DNA from: Brevibacillus_D fluminis_A
GTDB lineage: Bacteria > Bacillota > Bacilli > Brevibacillales > Brevibacillaceae
Length of the DNA: 64,000 bases
Assembly: GCF_052072235.1 (NCBI RefSeq)
Contig: NZ_CM125436.1
Location: 1,916,001-1,980,000, forward strand
Reading direction: 5' to 3'
Shown: positions 32,680-41,968 of the stretch, piece after piece
Position numbering within the stretch: the first letter of the stretch is position 1
Layout of the letters: each line of letters opens with the position of its first letter
Position numbers and translations under genes: made by a program
The notes under the pieces: generated by a model
Database searches by the model: none
Told to the model about the DNA's origin: nothing
The model's input: the letters and a program-made list of their open reading frames with translations, nothing else

Positions 32680-33810
32680 GTGGCGGTACGGTACGAATTG
32701 ATTAAAACTTGCAAGCAAACGGGAGCGCGTCTGGGCAAGCTGCATACGCCTCATGGAACGATAGATACACCGGTTTTCATGCCGGTCGGCACACAGGCAA
32801 CCGTAAAAACGATGAGTCCGGAAGAGATCAGCGAAATGGGAGCAGGCATCCTGCTGAGCAATACATACCACTTGTTTTTGCGTCCGGGACACGAGATCGT
32901 CCGGGAAGCGGGCGGCTTGCACAAATTCATGAACTGGCCTGGCGCCATTTTGACCGACAGCGGCGGCTTCCAGGTGTTCAGCTTGAGCAAGCTCCGCAAA
33001 ATTACCGAGGAAGGCGTTTCCTTCCGTTCGCACCTGAACGGCGAGTCGCTGTTCATCGGGCCGGAAGAAGCGATGAACATTCAAAACGCGCTCGGCGCCG
33101 ACATCATCATGGCTTTTGATGAATGCGCGCCGTACCCGGCTGATTATGATTATGTGAAACAGTCGATGGAGCGGACAACCCGCTGGGCGGAACGCTGCCT
33201 CACCGCGCATGGGCGCAAAGCGGACCAGGCGCTGTTCGGCATCGTGCAGGGCGGCATGTATCACGATTTGCGTGCGCAAAGCGCGCGCGACCTCGTTTCG
33301 CTCGATTTCCCGGGCTACGCGGTCGGCGGCCTGAGCGTCGGGGAGCCGTTCCCGCTGATGTATGAGGTGCTGGAGAGCACGGTTCCGCTGCTTCCTGGCA
33401 ACAAACCACGCTATTTGATGGGGGTAGGTTCCCCGGATGCGCTTGTGGAAGGCGCGATTCGCGGAATCGACATGTTTGACTGCGTGCTGCCGACACGCAT
33501 TGCCCGCAACGGGACATGCATGACAAGCCAGGGGCGTCTGGTCATCCGCAACGCCAAATTCGCCCGCGATTTCGGCCCGCTTGATCCGGAGTGCGACTGC
33601 TACACATGCCGCAACTATTCGCGCGCATACTTGCGCCATCTGATCAAGGCGGAGGAGACGTTTGGCATCCGTTTGACCACGTACCACAATCTGTACTTCC
33701 TCATCAAGCTGATGGAGCGAGTCAGACAAGCAATTGCAGAAGATCGGCTGGGCGATTTCCGCGACCAGTTTTTTGCTCAATACGGATTGGGCGAGAATAG
33801 ATCCTTTTAA
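32680..33810 (+). CDS. tgt: tRNA-guanine transglycosylase
   Basis: 376 residues from GTG 32680, 9 nt after AAGGAG; a TTG at 32671 touches the ribosome site and is less likely. Motifs: TPVFMPVGTQATVKTM, LTDSGGFQVFSL (catalytic Asp), DECAPYPA, GIVQGGMY, VGGLSVGEP, MGVGSP, and the zinc cluster CDCYTCRNY with a downstream His. It swaps guanine for preQ1 at position 34 of tRNAs with GUN anticodons. Works with QueA. Confidence 0.97.
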   Translation: MAVRYELIKTCKQTGARLGKLHTPHGTIDTPVFMPVGTQATVKTMSPEEISEMGAGILLSNTYHLFLRPGHEIVREAGGLHKFMNWPGAILTDSGGFQVFSLSKLRKITEEGVSFRSHLNGESLFIGPEEAMNIQNALGADIIMAFDECAPYPADYDYVKQSMERTTRWAERCLTAHGRKADQALFGIVQGGMYHDLRAQSARDLVSLDFPGYAVGGLSVGEPFPLMYEVLESTVPLLPGNKPRYLMGVGSPDALVEGAIRGIDMFDCVLPTRIARNGTCMTSQGRLVIRNAKFARDFGPLDPECDCYTCRNYSRAYLRHLIKAEETFGIRLTTYHNLYFLIKLMERVRQAIAEDRLGDFRDQFFAQYGLGENRSF

Positions 33811-33847
33811 ACCTTCATTTTCGTAAAATGACCGAGGAGGAATTTTC

Positions 33848-34168
33848 ATGCAAGGGATTCAACAGTTTTTACCAATCATCATCATGTTCGCGATCTTCTA
33901 CTTTTTGCTGATTCGTCCTCAGCAAAAACGCAACAAAACGCGCAATATGATGCTGGCATCGCTGAAAAAAGGCGACAAAGTGGTAACGATCGGCGGCATG
34001 CACGGCACGATCCAGGAAATCAACGATCAATCCGTGACGTTGCGCATCGCGCACAACGTGAATGTCACGTTTGACCGCGGCGCAGTGAATGCTGTTTCCT
34101 CCGCTTCTACTGCAACGGAAAGCGCACCTGCGCAAGCGACAGAGGCGGCCAAGGAAGAAAGCAAATAA
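33848..34168 (+). CDS. yajC: YajC, preprotein translocase accessory subunit
   Basis: 106 residues with one membrane segment (about 6-23, QFLPIIIMFAIFYFLLIRPQ), then the conserved QQKRNKTRNMMLASLKKGD and TIGGMHGTI. The C-terminal 20 residues are Ala/Glu/Ser-rich and probably disordered. YajC associates with SecDF at the SecYEG translocon; secD and secF lie 4.5 kb downstream. Confidence 0.93.
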   Translation: MQGIQQFLPIIIMFAIFYFLLIRPQQKRNKTRNMMLASLKKGDKVVTIGGMHGTIQEINDQSVTLRIAHNVNVTFDRGAVNAVSSASTATESAPAQATEAAKEESK

Positions 34169-34182
34169 TCGTCAGTGAACCA

Positions 34183-34216
34183 GCCCCTGCTGTCAGAGTG
34201 CAGGGGCGATTTTTTG
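34183..34216 (+). terminator. Terminator after yajC
   Basis: GCCCCTGC at 34183 pairs with GCAGGGGC at 34200-34207, followed by GATTTTTT. Confidence 0.88.
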
Positions 34217-34240
34217 GCGGAAAGAGAATAAACGCGAAGC

Positions 34241-34280
34241 AAAAAAGGCAGATGAGCGTGCGGCTCGTCTGCCTTTTTTT
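34241..34280 (-). terminator. Bidirectional terminator serving yrzE
   Basis: AAAAAAGGCAGATGAGC at 34241 pairs with GCTCGTCTGCCTTTTTT. It is immediately downstream of the minus-strand gene and has A and T runs on both sides, so it can also back up the yajC terminator. Confidence 0.9.
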
Positions 34281-34283
34281 TTG

Positions 34284-34658
34284 CTACCTTCTGTTCGAGC
34301 TGGTGTTGACGCCGAACATGCCGCCGATCGCGGCGAGTACGAATGCGCCGATCAAGTAAAACAGCGTTTTCAGCGAAAGCGGTGTATCGAGGCCGAGATA
34401 GCCGATCAAGATGACGAACAGGAAGTAAAACAGTCCGGTGATGCCTCCATAATACCAGCCTCTTCCTCCGCATTTGCGTCCGGTGATGAAGCCGCCGACC
34501 AACAGCCCGAGCACGTTGATGACATACGTAAAGTAGGGAAGCGAGCTTTCGCGCAGATTGGTAAACGACAACAGCACAGCCGTGAGTAGCGAACCGGTTA
34601 AGACCAGAGCAAACGTGAAGATCAGCCCGGTCATGACAGAGGTGGATGTACTGCGCAC
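34284..34658 (-). CDS. yrzE: TIGR04086-family membrane protein (YrzE-like)
   Basis: 124 residues from the GTG at 34658, behind AAGGAGGG; longer frames have no ribosome site. Four hydrophobic segments, with GLLVGGFITGRKCGGRGWYY between the second and third. The family is common in Firmicutes; B. subtilis yrzE lies at this same place after yajC. Function unknown. Divergent from corA. Confidence 0.82.
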   Translation of the reverse strand: MRSTSTSVMTGLIFTFALVLTGSLLTAVLLSFTNLRESSLPYFTYVINVLGLLVGGFITGRKCGGRGWYYGGITGLFYFLFVILIGYLGLDTPLSLKTLFYLIGAFVLAAIGGMFGVNTSSNRR

Positions 34659-34733
34659 GTGGGAATCCCTCCTTGTCTCCCATTGGGTTTGTACCATCTT
34701 ATGAGAGGCTGGGCCTAGGTATTCATTCTCGGA

Positions 34734-34762
34734 TTGAACAATAGAAAGATTTTTCGTATGAT
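34734..34762 (+). promoter_or_regulatory. Sigma-A promoter of corA
   Basis: TTGAAC (34734) and TATGAT (34757-34762), spacer 17 nt, 30 nt before the corA start. Confidence 0.75.
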
Positions 34763-34791
34763 GGATGAGGAACCAGACGGGGGTGAACGAA

Positions 34792-35769
34792 ATGATCAAA
34801 ACGTACTTTTATAATCATTCGGAAAAGAAGATGCACCACGATGTCGATCTGACGCAAAAGGACAGCTTTCTTCGCGCTCCGGAAGATTTGCTGTGGATCG
34901 ATCTGTACGATGTGGGAAACAATGAGCTGCAATATATCGCCAAAATATTCGACTTCCACCCGCTGGCGATTGAAGACTGTCTGCATGTGAGCCCGCGTGC
35001 GAAAGTGGACAATTACGAGGATTATTATTTTTTCGTATTCCACGGCCTGCGCTATAATGAAGAAAGCGACAATGAGATTACGACGGCTGAGCTGAATGTC
35101 TTTTTGGGCCCGAATTACCTGGTCACCATCCACAAGTCGCCGATGAATACAATCGGGCGGATTGCGGCTGCCTGCCATCGCAGCAATGCGTTTTTAAACC
35201 GGGGACCGGACTATCTGCTGTATGCGATTGTGGACGGCATCACAGATGAGGTGTTTCCGATTATGGACCGGATCAGCGTACGTATCGATGAGCTGGAAGA
35301 CGAGATTTATGAGCACCAGATGGAGGAGATCACCGAGGAATTCCTGGCTTTGAAACGGACGATCATTCTGATCCGAAGGGTCATCATGCCGCAGAAGCGA
35401 ATATTCGCCAATGTGAATGGAAAATATTCGTTTGATATAAATGAAGACAATATCCCCTTTTACACGGATTTGACGGACCACCTGGAGCGAATATCGGAGT
35501 CGGCCGAGACGTTCCGCGACCTCGTAAACAGCGCCCTGGATACGTATTACACGATCATCAGTGCGAAAACGACCGAGATCATGCGCGTCCTGACGATCAT
35601 TTCGACGATCATCCTGCCGCTCACGTTTGTTACCGGACTATTCGGGATGAACACGTTTGCCTGGATGGGGGAAAAGGCGGAGCCGATCATGCTGATCATC
35701 GCGGTTGTCGTGATGCTGGTCATGACGCTTGCGATGCTCTATATTTTCAAGAAAAGAAAATGGATCTAG
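34792..35769 (+). CDS. corA: CorA-family magnesium/cobalt transporter
   Basis: 325 residues from ATG 34792 (GGGGGTGA upstream). A large cytoplasmic domain is followed by two C-terminal membrane segments (about 264-284 and 299-320) with the selectivity motif GMN in TGLFGMNTFAW. It ends with the basic FKKRKWI tail of CorA proteins. Such channels pass Mg2+ as pentamers. Its position between yrzE and yrbG is an insertion relative to B. subtilis. Confidence 0.93.
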   Translation: MIKTYFYNHSEKKMHHDVDLTQKDSFLRAPEDLLWIDLYDVGNNELQYIAKIFDFHPLAIEDCLHVSPRAKVDNYEDYYFFVFHGLRYNEESDNEITTAELNVFLGPNYLVTIHKSPMNTIGRIAAACHRSNAFLNRGPDYLLYAIVDGITDEVFPIMDRISVRIDELEDEIYEHQMEEITEEFLALKRTIILIRRVIMPQKRIFANVNGKYSFDINEDNIPFYTDLTDHLERISESAETFRDLVNSALDTYYTIISAKTTEIMRVLTIISTIILPLTFVTGLFGMNTFAWMGEKAEPIMLIIAVVVMLVMTLAMLYIFKKRKWI

Positions 35770-35890
35770 CAGAGGAAGCAGGTTCGCAGTCTCTCGCGAA
35801 AAAACAGTAGGGGAAAAGGAAACGCATAGCTTGAGGCGCTTTCGACAAGACTAAACTCGATTCTTTTTCGGGGGGAGGCGTGAGTCGAAA

Positions 35891-36610
35891 GTGGAATTGA
35901 TCACGATTTTGATGCGTACCCTTTTCACCTACTTTTTTATATTGGTGCTCCTGCGGGTGATGGGCAAGCGGGAATTGGGCAAGCTGTCCGTTTTTGATGT
36001 CGTCATTTCCATCATTCTCGCAGAACTGGCTTCGCTCGGGATTGAAAATGTGGACAAGCCGGCGATGCATTTCTTGCTGCCGATGCTGTTGATCGCGCTG
36101 TTGGAAGTGGGTGCCGCCATGCTTTCGCTGAAAAGCAAAAAATTCCGGGATGTCGTCGATGGTTCTGCTGACATGATCATCGAGAACGGCGAGATTCGCG
36201 AGGACGCGATGCGGCGCAACCGGATGAATTTGGATGACTTGATGGTGCATTTGCGCCAGAAAAATATCAAAAACCTGGCAGACGTCGAGTTTGCCCTGCT
36301 GGAGCCGACGGGTCAGATGAGCGTTTTTCCAAAACGGGACAAGGAACCGTTGACGAAAGGGGATATTCGCGGACCTTCGACGCAGCCCCAAACGACGGGC
36401 GTTTCCTTCAGCGGCTTGCCAATCCCGTTGGTCATGGATGGGAAAGTCAGGCAGGAAGCGCTCCGAAAAGTCGGCAAAAATACGTTTTGGCTGAAACAGG
36501 AGCTGCGCAAGCACGGGATCAAGGACGTGAAGCAAGTCTCTTTTTGCAGCATCGACAATCGCGGCATCTTGTTCATCGATAAAAAAGATGGCCCCCGTCC
36601 AAAAAGTTAG
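35891..36610 (+). CDS. yrbG: DUF421/YetF-type membrane protein (YrbG-like)
   Basis: 239 residues, GTG start with GGGGGGAGG about 11 nt upstream. Three N-terminal membrane segments (MRTLFTYFFILVLLRVMGKR; VFDVVISIILAELA; LLPMLLIALLEVG) are followed by two cytoplasmic DUF421 units with IIENGEIRED and LVMDGKVRQEALRKV. Family members (YetF, YdfS) affect spore germination in Bacillus by an unclear mechanism. The gene is convergent with spoVB and the two stops overlap. Confidence 0.88.
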   Translation: MELITILMRTLFTYFFILVLLRVMGKRELGKLSVFDVVISIILAELASLGIENVDKPAMHFLLPMLLIALLEVGAAMLSLKSKKFRDVVDGSADMIIENGEIREDAMRRNRMNLDDLMVHLRQKNIKNLADVEFALLEPTGQMSVFPKRDKEPLTKGDIRGPSTQPQTTGVSFSGLPIPLVMDGKVRQEALRKVGKNTFWLKQELRKHGIKDVKQVSFCSIDNRGILFIDKKDGPRPKS

Positions 36611-38187
36611 CGACGGGGGAAAAAGACGGCCAGCTGATCGCCGATCCACGGGATTCGTTTGACATCCTGTTTGCCGAGGATGCGCATGGCTACCAGCAGT
36701 CCGACATACAGCGTCGTTCCGCAAACGCTTGCGATCAACAACGTTTTCGCAAGCGCAAGATGGGGCAGCCAGTGCGTCGCTATATAGGAGCTGGCGTAGC
36801 CCATCGCGACCATCGATGCGCCAATTTTCAGGAATTCCGTCACCTGGATGGTGAAGCCGATCCCTTTCATCAAGCTGGCAAAATGGAGCATGGTCACGAG
36901 CGTAATCGAAAGGTTGAGCGAAATGACCGTTCCGTGAATGCCAAACGAGGGCTGCATGGTCAGAAGCACCATGGCGGCCGTTTTGACTACCGCCCCGATC
37001 AAGGTGTTGCGGAACACGACATTGGCATGGTCGAGTCCTTGCAATGCTGAGGCGAGCGGGGCCTGAAAGAACAGGAATACGGAGAACGGAGCCATTTGGC
37101 GCAGCAAGACGCCGACATCCGGATGACCGTACAGCAGCGTGCAGAGCGGTTCGGCAAATACATACAGCAGGACGGTGAACGGCGCGCCGATCACAAGCGA
37201 GATGCGCATCGCCTGGTAAATGCGCCGATGGACGAGCTGTGCTTTTTTCTGGTAGGCCGCTTCTGCGACCGCCGGCATGAGAGAAATGGACAGGGAGTAG
37301 GTCAAAAACGTCGGAAACAGCAGCAACGGCACCGCCATGCCGGCAAATTGTCCATATAACCCGGTCGCCTGGGCCGTCGTCGCACCGGAGAAGATCAAGG
37401 CAAACGGGACCAGCATCGGCTCCAGCACGTACGCGATCGATCCGACCAACCGGCTCATTGTGACGGGCAGCGAAACGTGAAAAAGCTCGTTGAATCGTTC
37501 TCTATTTTGTGACAATGAAGCAAAAAGCGGCGTTTTCAACAGCTTTTCGGTCGTGTGGACGGTTGCGCGCTTTGTCTGCCACAGCATGTAGAGAAGACCG
37601 GCACCTTCGCCAAACAAAATCGATAACACGGCGCCCGCTGCGGCATATTCCACGCCTTTTCCAAGGAAAGCGATCGTGATGACGCCGACGAAAAGAAGGC
37701 GAATGACCTGCTCGACCAGCTGGGAAACGGCTGTCGGCACCATGTTTTGCTTCCCTTGGAAATAGCCGCGCAATACGGCGGACACGCTCGCGATGGTGAC
37801 GACAGGGAGTGCCGCAAGCAAGACGAGATAGGCACGTTTGTCTGCAAACATGAAACTTGTCACCCAGTTGGCCGTAAAAAACAGGATCAGGGTGATGGCA
37901 ACGCTAAAGGTGATCGTGGCCGCGAGCGACAGGAGCAAGTACCGGCGCGATTTGTTGGAATCGCCCGCTGCTTCCGATTCGGCCACTTGCTTGGCGATTG
38001 CGACCGGCAATCCAAAGGTGGTGAGGGTAATCATAAAATAGAGAAGCGGCACAACCATCTGATACAATCCCATGCCCTCCGCCCCGATGATGCGGGAGAG
38101 GACGATGCGATTGGCAAAGCCGAGAATTCTGGTAACTGCACCTGCGGCGATTAAGATCACCGCGCCATAAAAGAACGATTGTCGCAT
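36607..38187 (-). CDS. spoVB: SpoVB-type MATE/MOP lipid flippase family protein
   Basis: 526 residues, ATG at 38187 behind AAAGGA. Around 14 hydrophobic segments, opening with ILGFANRIVLSRIIGAEGMG, the characteristic SpoVB/polysaccharide-export N-terminus. SpoVB and its paralogues (MurJ/YtgP) flip lipid-linked precursors; SpoVB itself is needed for spore cortex synthesis. Synteny with yrbG and comN supports this paralogue. Divergent from comN. Confidence 0.9.
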   Translation of the reverse strand: MRQSFFYGAVILIAAGAVTRILGFANRIVLSRIIGAEGMGLYQMVVPLLYFMITLTTFGLPVAIAKQVAESEAAGDSNKSRRYLLLSLAATITFSVAITLILFFTANWVTSFMFADKRAYLVLLAALPVVTIASVSAVLRGYFQGKQNMVPTAVSQLVEQVIRLLFVGVITIAFLGKGVEYAAAGAVLSILFGEGAGLLYMLWQTKRATVHTTEKLLKTPLFASLSQNRERFNELFHVSLPVTMSRLVGSIAYVLEPMLVPFALIFSGATTAQATGLYGQFAGMAVPLLLFPTFLTYSLSISLMPAVAEAAYQKKAQLVHRRIYQAMRISLVIGAPFTVLLYVFAEPLCTLLYGHPDVGVLLRQMAPFSVFLFFQAPLASALQGLDHANVVFRNTLIGAVVKTAAMVLLTMQPSFGIHGTVISLNLSITLVTMLHFASLMKGIGFTIQVTEFLKIGASMVAMGYASSYIATHWLPHLALAKTLLIASVCGTTLYVGLLVAMRILGKQDVKRIPWIGDQLAVFFPRR

Positions 38188-38294
38188 ACAAAGGTCCTTT
38201 CTGTATTGAGTAGTGGCTTTTCCACTTGTTCTTACTGTAAGGATATGGACGTGCCGGGCTTGGCATGACTAATTTGAGAGGAGAGAGGATAGCG

Positions 38295-38543
38295 ATGGGC
38301 ATGGAACTTCCGTTTGGTGACCTCTATGAAGAGCTGCGAGACCTGTGCAGGAGCAAAGCAGAGGAATTTTCCTTATTGGGTTATGAAAATATTGGGCCGC
38401 AGGATATTTGGAAATGTGTAGCGGGACAATACAAGCAAATCCCGGCGATGCACCAGTTGGTAAACGATATTCTCTCCTTGAAAATAACCAAATATATGAA
38501 CTATGTGATGATCGCCATGTACAAAAATCCGGACTCGATTTGA
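38295..38543 (+). CDS. comN: ComN-like post-transcriptional regulator
   Basis: 82 residues from ATG 38295 (GGAGAGAGG upstream); an ATG two codons later is also possible. A small helical protein with LYEELRDLCRSKAEEFSLLGY and IWKCVAGQYK. In B. subtilis ComN controls comE mRNA and sits between spoVB and secDF, as here. The role of this copy is inferred. Confidence 0.8.
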   Translation: MGMELPFGDLYEELRDLCRSKAEEFSLLGYENIGPQDIWKCVAGQYKQIPAMHQLVNDILSLKITKYMNYVMIAMYKNPDSI

Positions 38544-38642
38544 CACCGATTTTTCTGCTTGGCTATAATGGGCATGTTGGTTACGGAATTATCGGGATTG
38601 TGAACCAGCGAGAGCTGTGAGGGAAAGGGGCATATTAGAGAG

Positions 38643-39878
38643 ATGATTAAATGGAGCAGATTTCTGCTCTTCCTCGTCGTGGTCGGATTATTGGCTACCT
38701 TGGTCGGAACGACGACGGGGAATGTGGCAAGCAATATCAAATTGGGCTTGGACTTGCAGGGCGGATTTGAGATCCTGTACAAAGTTGAGCCGCTCGAGGG
38801 CAAAGCGGTCAATACCGATTTGCTCAAGGCAACCGCAAAAATGGTAGAGAAGCGCGTAAACATCGGGGGCGTCGCCGAACCGGATGTCACGATCGAGCTG
38901 CCGGACCGGATTCGCGTGAAAATTGCTTCAGCCAAAGCGAGCCAGGAAGAATTGCGCAGCATCATCGGGAAACCGGCTGTGCTGACGTTCCGCGATGAAT
39001 CGGGCAAAACCGTGCTGAACGGAAGCGATTTGGCTGCCAACGGCGCAGGAGTCGGGTTTGACGATCTGAAACGCCCGCTGGTTACGTTGAAATTCGCGAA
39101 TCCAGAAAAGTTTGCAGAAGTGACAAGAGTCAACCTGAAAAAGAAAGTTGCCATCTATCTGGATGAAAATATGCTGACTGACCCGACCATTCAATCGGTG
39201 ATCACTGGCGGAAGCGCGCAGATTACCGGGAATTACACCGTTGAATCGGCGCAGCAGCTGGCTGATATTTTGAACTCCGGTGCCCTTCCTGCCAAGCTGA
39301 CGGAAATGCAGGTAACGTCTGTAGGAGCAAGCCTTGGTGCGATGGCGCTGCAAAAAACGATTTATGCCGGTTACATCGGCGCGGCGCTGATCGTTGTGTT
39401 TATGCTCGTCGTGTACCGCATGCCTGGTATGATCGCGAACATTGCGCTCGCAGGCTTCACGTATTTTTGTATGCTGGTCCTCGACTGGATGAATGCGACG
39501 CTGACCCTGCCAGGGATCGCGGGCTTCATTTTGTCGGTCGGGATGGCGGTCGACGCGAATATCATCACCTTTGAGCGGATTCAGGAAGAGATTCGTTCGG
39601 GGAAAACCATCCTTTCGGCTTTCCGTGCTGGACAACGCCGTTCGTTCATCACGATTATCGACGGACACGTGACAACCATGATCGCGGCTGCAGTTCTGAT
39701 GTATTTCGGGACAAGCTCCATTCAAGGCTTCGCGATCATCCTGATTATGACGATCATCGTCAGCATCATCACCAATGTGTTCTTCTCGCGCCTTTTGCTC
39801 TGGATGGTCATTCGCGCCAACATGTTTAAGAAACCGTTCTGGTACGGAGTAAAGGAGAGTGACATCGGTGAGCTCTAA
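38643..39878 (+). CDS. secD: SecD, protein translocase subunit
   Basis: 411 residues. A first membrane segment (about 7-26) is followed by LGLDLQGGFEILY, a periplasmic-type P1 domain, and five C-terminal segments with the RND signature (AGFILSVGMAVDANIITFERIQEE). With SecF it uses the proton gradient to help pull proteins through SecYEG. It overlaps secF by 11 nt. In B. subtilis the two are fused; here they are separate. Confidence 0.96.
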   Translation: MIKWSRFLLFLVVVGLLATLVGTTTGNVASNIKLGLDLQGGFEILYKVEPLEGKAVNTDLLKATAKMVEKRVNIGGVAEPDVTIELPDRIRVKIASAKASQEELRSIIGKPAVLTFRDESGKTVLNGSDLAANGAGVGFDDLKRPLVTLKFANPEKFAEVTRVNLKKKVAIYLDENMLTDPTIQSVITGGSAQITGNYTVESAQQLADILNSGALPAKLTEMQVTSVGASLGAMALQKTIYAGYIGAALIVVFMLVVYRMPGMIANIALAGFTYFCMLVLDWMNATLTLPGIAGFILSVGMAVDANIITFERIQEEIRSGKTILSAFRAGQRRSFITIIDGHVTTMIAAAVLMYFGTSSIQGFAIILIMTIIVSIITNVFFSRLLLWMVIRANMFKKPFWYGVKESDIGEL

Positions 39879-40812
39879 GAAGCTGGATCATGAAGATGTC
39901 ATCAAGTTTGACATTGTTAAAAACAGACGCAAATTTTACGCCTTGTCCGGGGTGATCCTGGTCGTCGGGCTTATCATCATGATGGTGTTCGGCCTCAATT
40001 TGGGGGTAGACTTCAAAGCGGGGACACGACTCGATCTGTTTATCGGCAAAGATTTCAACACAGAAGATGTTCACAAGATCATCGAAGAAAAAGCACCGGG
40101 CTATCACGCATCCATCGTGACCAAGTTCGGTGACAAGAATCAGTCGGCAACCACTCGCTTTGACCAAAAAGTACCGTCCAAGCAGCTGGAGGACATTGAA
40201 ACGGCGATGAAAGCGAAATACGGCAACCAGGTAACGAAGCAAGAGTCGTCCGTAGACCCGTCCATCGCGAAAGAGCTGGCGTGGAAAGCAGGGGTGGCAC
40301 TCGCGATCGCCTCTGTCGGGATCGTGATCTACATTGCGTTCCGCTTCCAGTTCCTGTTCGGGATCGCCTGCATCATCTCGCTTTTGCACGATGCGTTCAT
40401 TCCGATCGCGCTGTTCTCCGTTTTCCGTCTGGAAGTGGATCTGACGTTCATCGCGGCGATTTTGACGATCGTCGGTTACTCGATCAACGATACCATCGTT
40501 ATCTTTGACCGGATCCGCGAAAACTTGCGTACGATGAAAGCAAAAACGCCGGAAGACCTTGAGCATCTGGTCAACGTGAGCCTCTGGCAAACGATGCGCC
40601 GCTCGGTCTTTACCGTTGCGACGGTATTCTTCACAGCGCTGGCGATTGCGCTTTTGGGTGGCGAAGGAATCCGCAATTTCTCACTTGCCCTTATTTTCGG
40701 TCTGGTGAGCGGTACCTATTCTTCCATCTTTATCGCTGCACAAGTGTGGGTAACGTTGAAAAAACGCGAAATGGCCCGCAAAAAATTTGCTCCGACCCCG
40801 AACGAAGGGTAA
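39868..40812 (+). CDS. secF: SecF, protein translocase subunit
   Basis: 314 residues from GTG 39868; AAAGGAG at 39851 is correctly spaced for this codon, while the GTG at 39859 almost touches it. Six membrane segments, GVDFKAGTRLDL after the first, and GYSINDTIVIFDRIRENL in the fourth, which is the SecF signature. Translationally coupled to secD. Confidence 0.96.
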   Translation: MSSKKLDHEDVIKFDIVKNRRKFYALSGVILVVGLIIMMVFGLNLGVDFKAGTRLDLFIGKDFNTEDVHKIIEEKAPGYHASIVTKFGDKNQSATTRFDQKVPSKQLEDIETAMKAKYGNQVTKQESSVDPSIAKELAWKAGVALAIASVGIVIYIAFRFQFLFGIACIISLLHDAFIPIALFSVFRLEVDLTFIAAILTIVGYSINDTIVIFDRIRENLRTMKAKTPEDLEHLVNVSLWQTMRRSVFTVATVFFTALAIALLGGEGIRNFSLALIFGLVSGTYSSIFIAAQVWVTLKKREMARKKFAPTPNEG

Positions 40813-40820
40813 GACATTCT

Positions 40821-40850
40821 CCCGCAGGTGGACATCACCTGCGGGTTTTT
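40821..40850 (+). terminator. Terminator of secDF
   Basis: CCCGCAGGTG at 40821 pairs with CACCTGCGGG, loop GACAT, followed by five T. Confidence 0.92.
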
Positions 40851-40948
40851 CGTTTTGTGACGCTTGCGGCTTCGCGAAGATTTTTGCAAACGAGGAAAGG
40901 AAATCGCTCCATCGTGATAAACTATCTGGGAGAAAGGGGAGTACATTC

Positions 40949-41866
40949 ATGGACGATCGTTTGGCAAAAGCCCAGTTTGGCGCCTGGGTGGGAATTATCG
41001 GCAACATTTTGTTGACCGCCATCAAGTGGGTGATCGGCTACGCGGCCAATTCGCGTGCGTTGATCGCCGACGCTGCCCATTCCGCCTCGGATGTCGTCGG
41101 GTCTGTCGCTGTGCTCATCGGGCTTCGCGCCGCCGAACGACCGCCAGACAAGGACCACCCTTACGGACACGGGAAAGCGGAATCTGTCGCTTCCATCATC
41201 GTCTCCGTCCTGCTGATGCTGGTCGGTTTTGAAATCGGGTACGGTTCGATCGAATCGCTGTTCAAGCCGTTGCAGGCGCCCGACATGCTGGCGGTATGGG
41301 CGGCGATCGGCTCGATGATCGTCAAGGAAGCCATGTTCCGCTACAAATACAATCTGGGCAAAAAATTAAACAGCCAGTCGCTGATCGCCAACGCATGGGA
41401 GCACCGCTCGGACGTCTATTCTTCATTCGCCGCGCTGATTGGCATCGGCGGCGCCATATTCGGCGCGAAATGGCATGTAGGCTGGATGCTGTATCTCGAC
41501 CCGGTGGCAGGCATATTCGTATCCTTGCTCGTCTTGAAGATGGCGTACGATATTTTGATGGAGTCGATCCACAGCACGCTCGACCATGTCTTGCATGAGG
41601 AACAGACAGCTCCGCTGCGCGACTCGATCCGCTCGGTAGAAGGCGTGCTCCGCGTCGATGAGCTGCGCGCACGGGAGCATGGCCATTATCAGATCGTCGA
41701 TGTGAAAATCAGCGTGAATCCGCATATCACCGTGGAGGAAGGGCACCGGATCGGCAAGCAGGTGAAGCATGATTTGCTCACCCGGTTCAAAGAAGTGCGC
41801 GATGTGTTCGTCCACATCAATCCGTTTGATCCGACCGAAAAAGGGCACGAACAGAAGTCGGAATAA
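40949..41866 (+). CDS. Cation diffusion facilitator (CDF) family transporter
   Basis: 305 residues from ATG 40949, behind GAAAGGGGAG. Metal-site residues are visible in segment 2 (ALIADAAHSASDVVGS) and segment 5 (AWEHRSDVYSSFAALIG). The DHPYGHGKAE loop lies between segments 2 and 3, and a cytoplasmic C-terminal domain (about 210-295) has LDELRAREHGHYQIVDVKI-like features. It exports divalent metal such as Zn2+, Mn2+ or Fe2+; the H/D ligand set in segment 2 does not settle which. Confidence 0.9.
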   Translation: MDDRLAKAQFGAWVGIIGNILLTAIKWVIGYAANSRALIADAAHSASDVVGSVAVLIGLRAAERPPDKDHPYGHGKAESVASIIVSVLLMLVGFEIGYGSIESLFKPLQAPDMLAVWAAIGSMIVKEAMFRYKYNLGKKLNSQSLIANAWEHRSDVYSSFAALIGIGGAIFGAKWHVGWMLYLDPVAGIFVSLLVLKMAYDILMESIHSTLDHVLHEEQTAPLRDSIRSVEGVLRVDELRAREHGHYQIVDVKISVNPHITVEEGHRIGKQVKHDLLTRFKEVRDVFVHINPFDPTEKGHEQKSE

Positions 41867-41916
41867 CGTACATACAGTTCCGTTTTGCAAGCGTACAGTC
41901 GATCGTCGGCAAAGGC

Positions 41917-41945
41917 TTGGCTCCCGCCCCGTTTTCGCATATAAT
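41917..41945 (+). promoter_or_regulatory. Sigma-A promoter of recJ
   Basis: TTGGCT (41917) and TATAAT (41940-41945) with a 17-nt spacer, 24 nt before recJ. Confidence 0.75.
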
Positions 41946-41968
41946 TAACTGGGATTGGAGGGGGGCCT

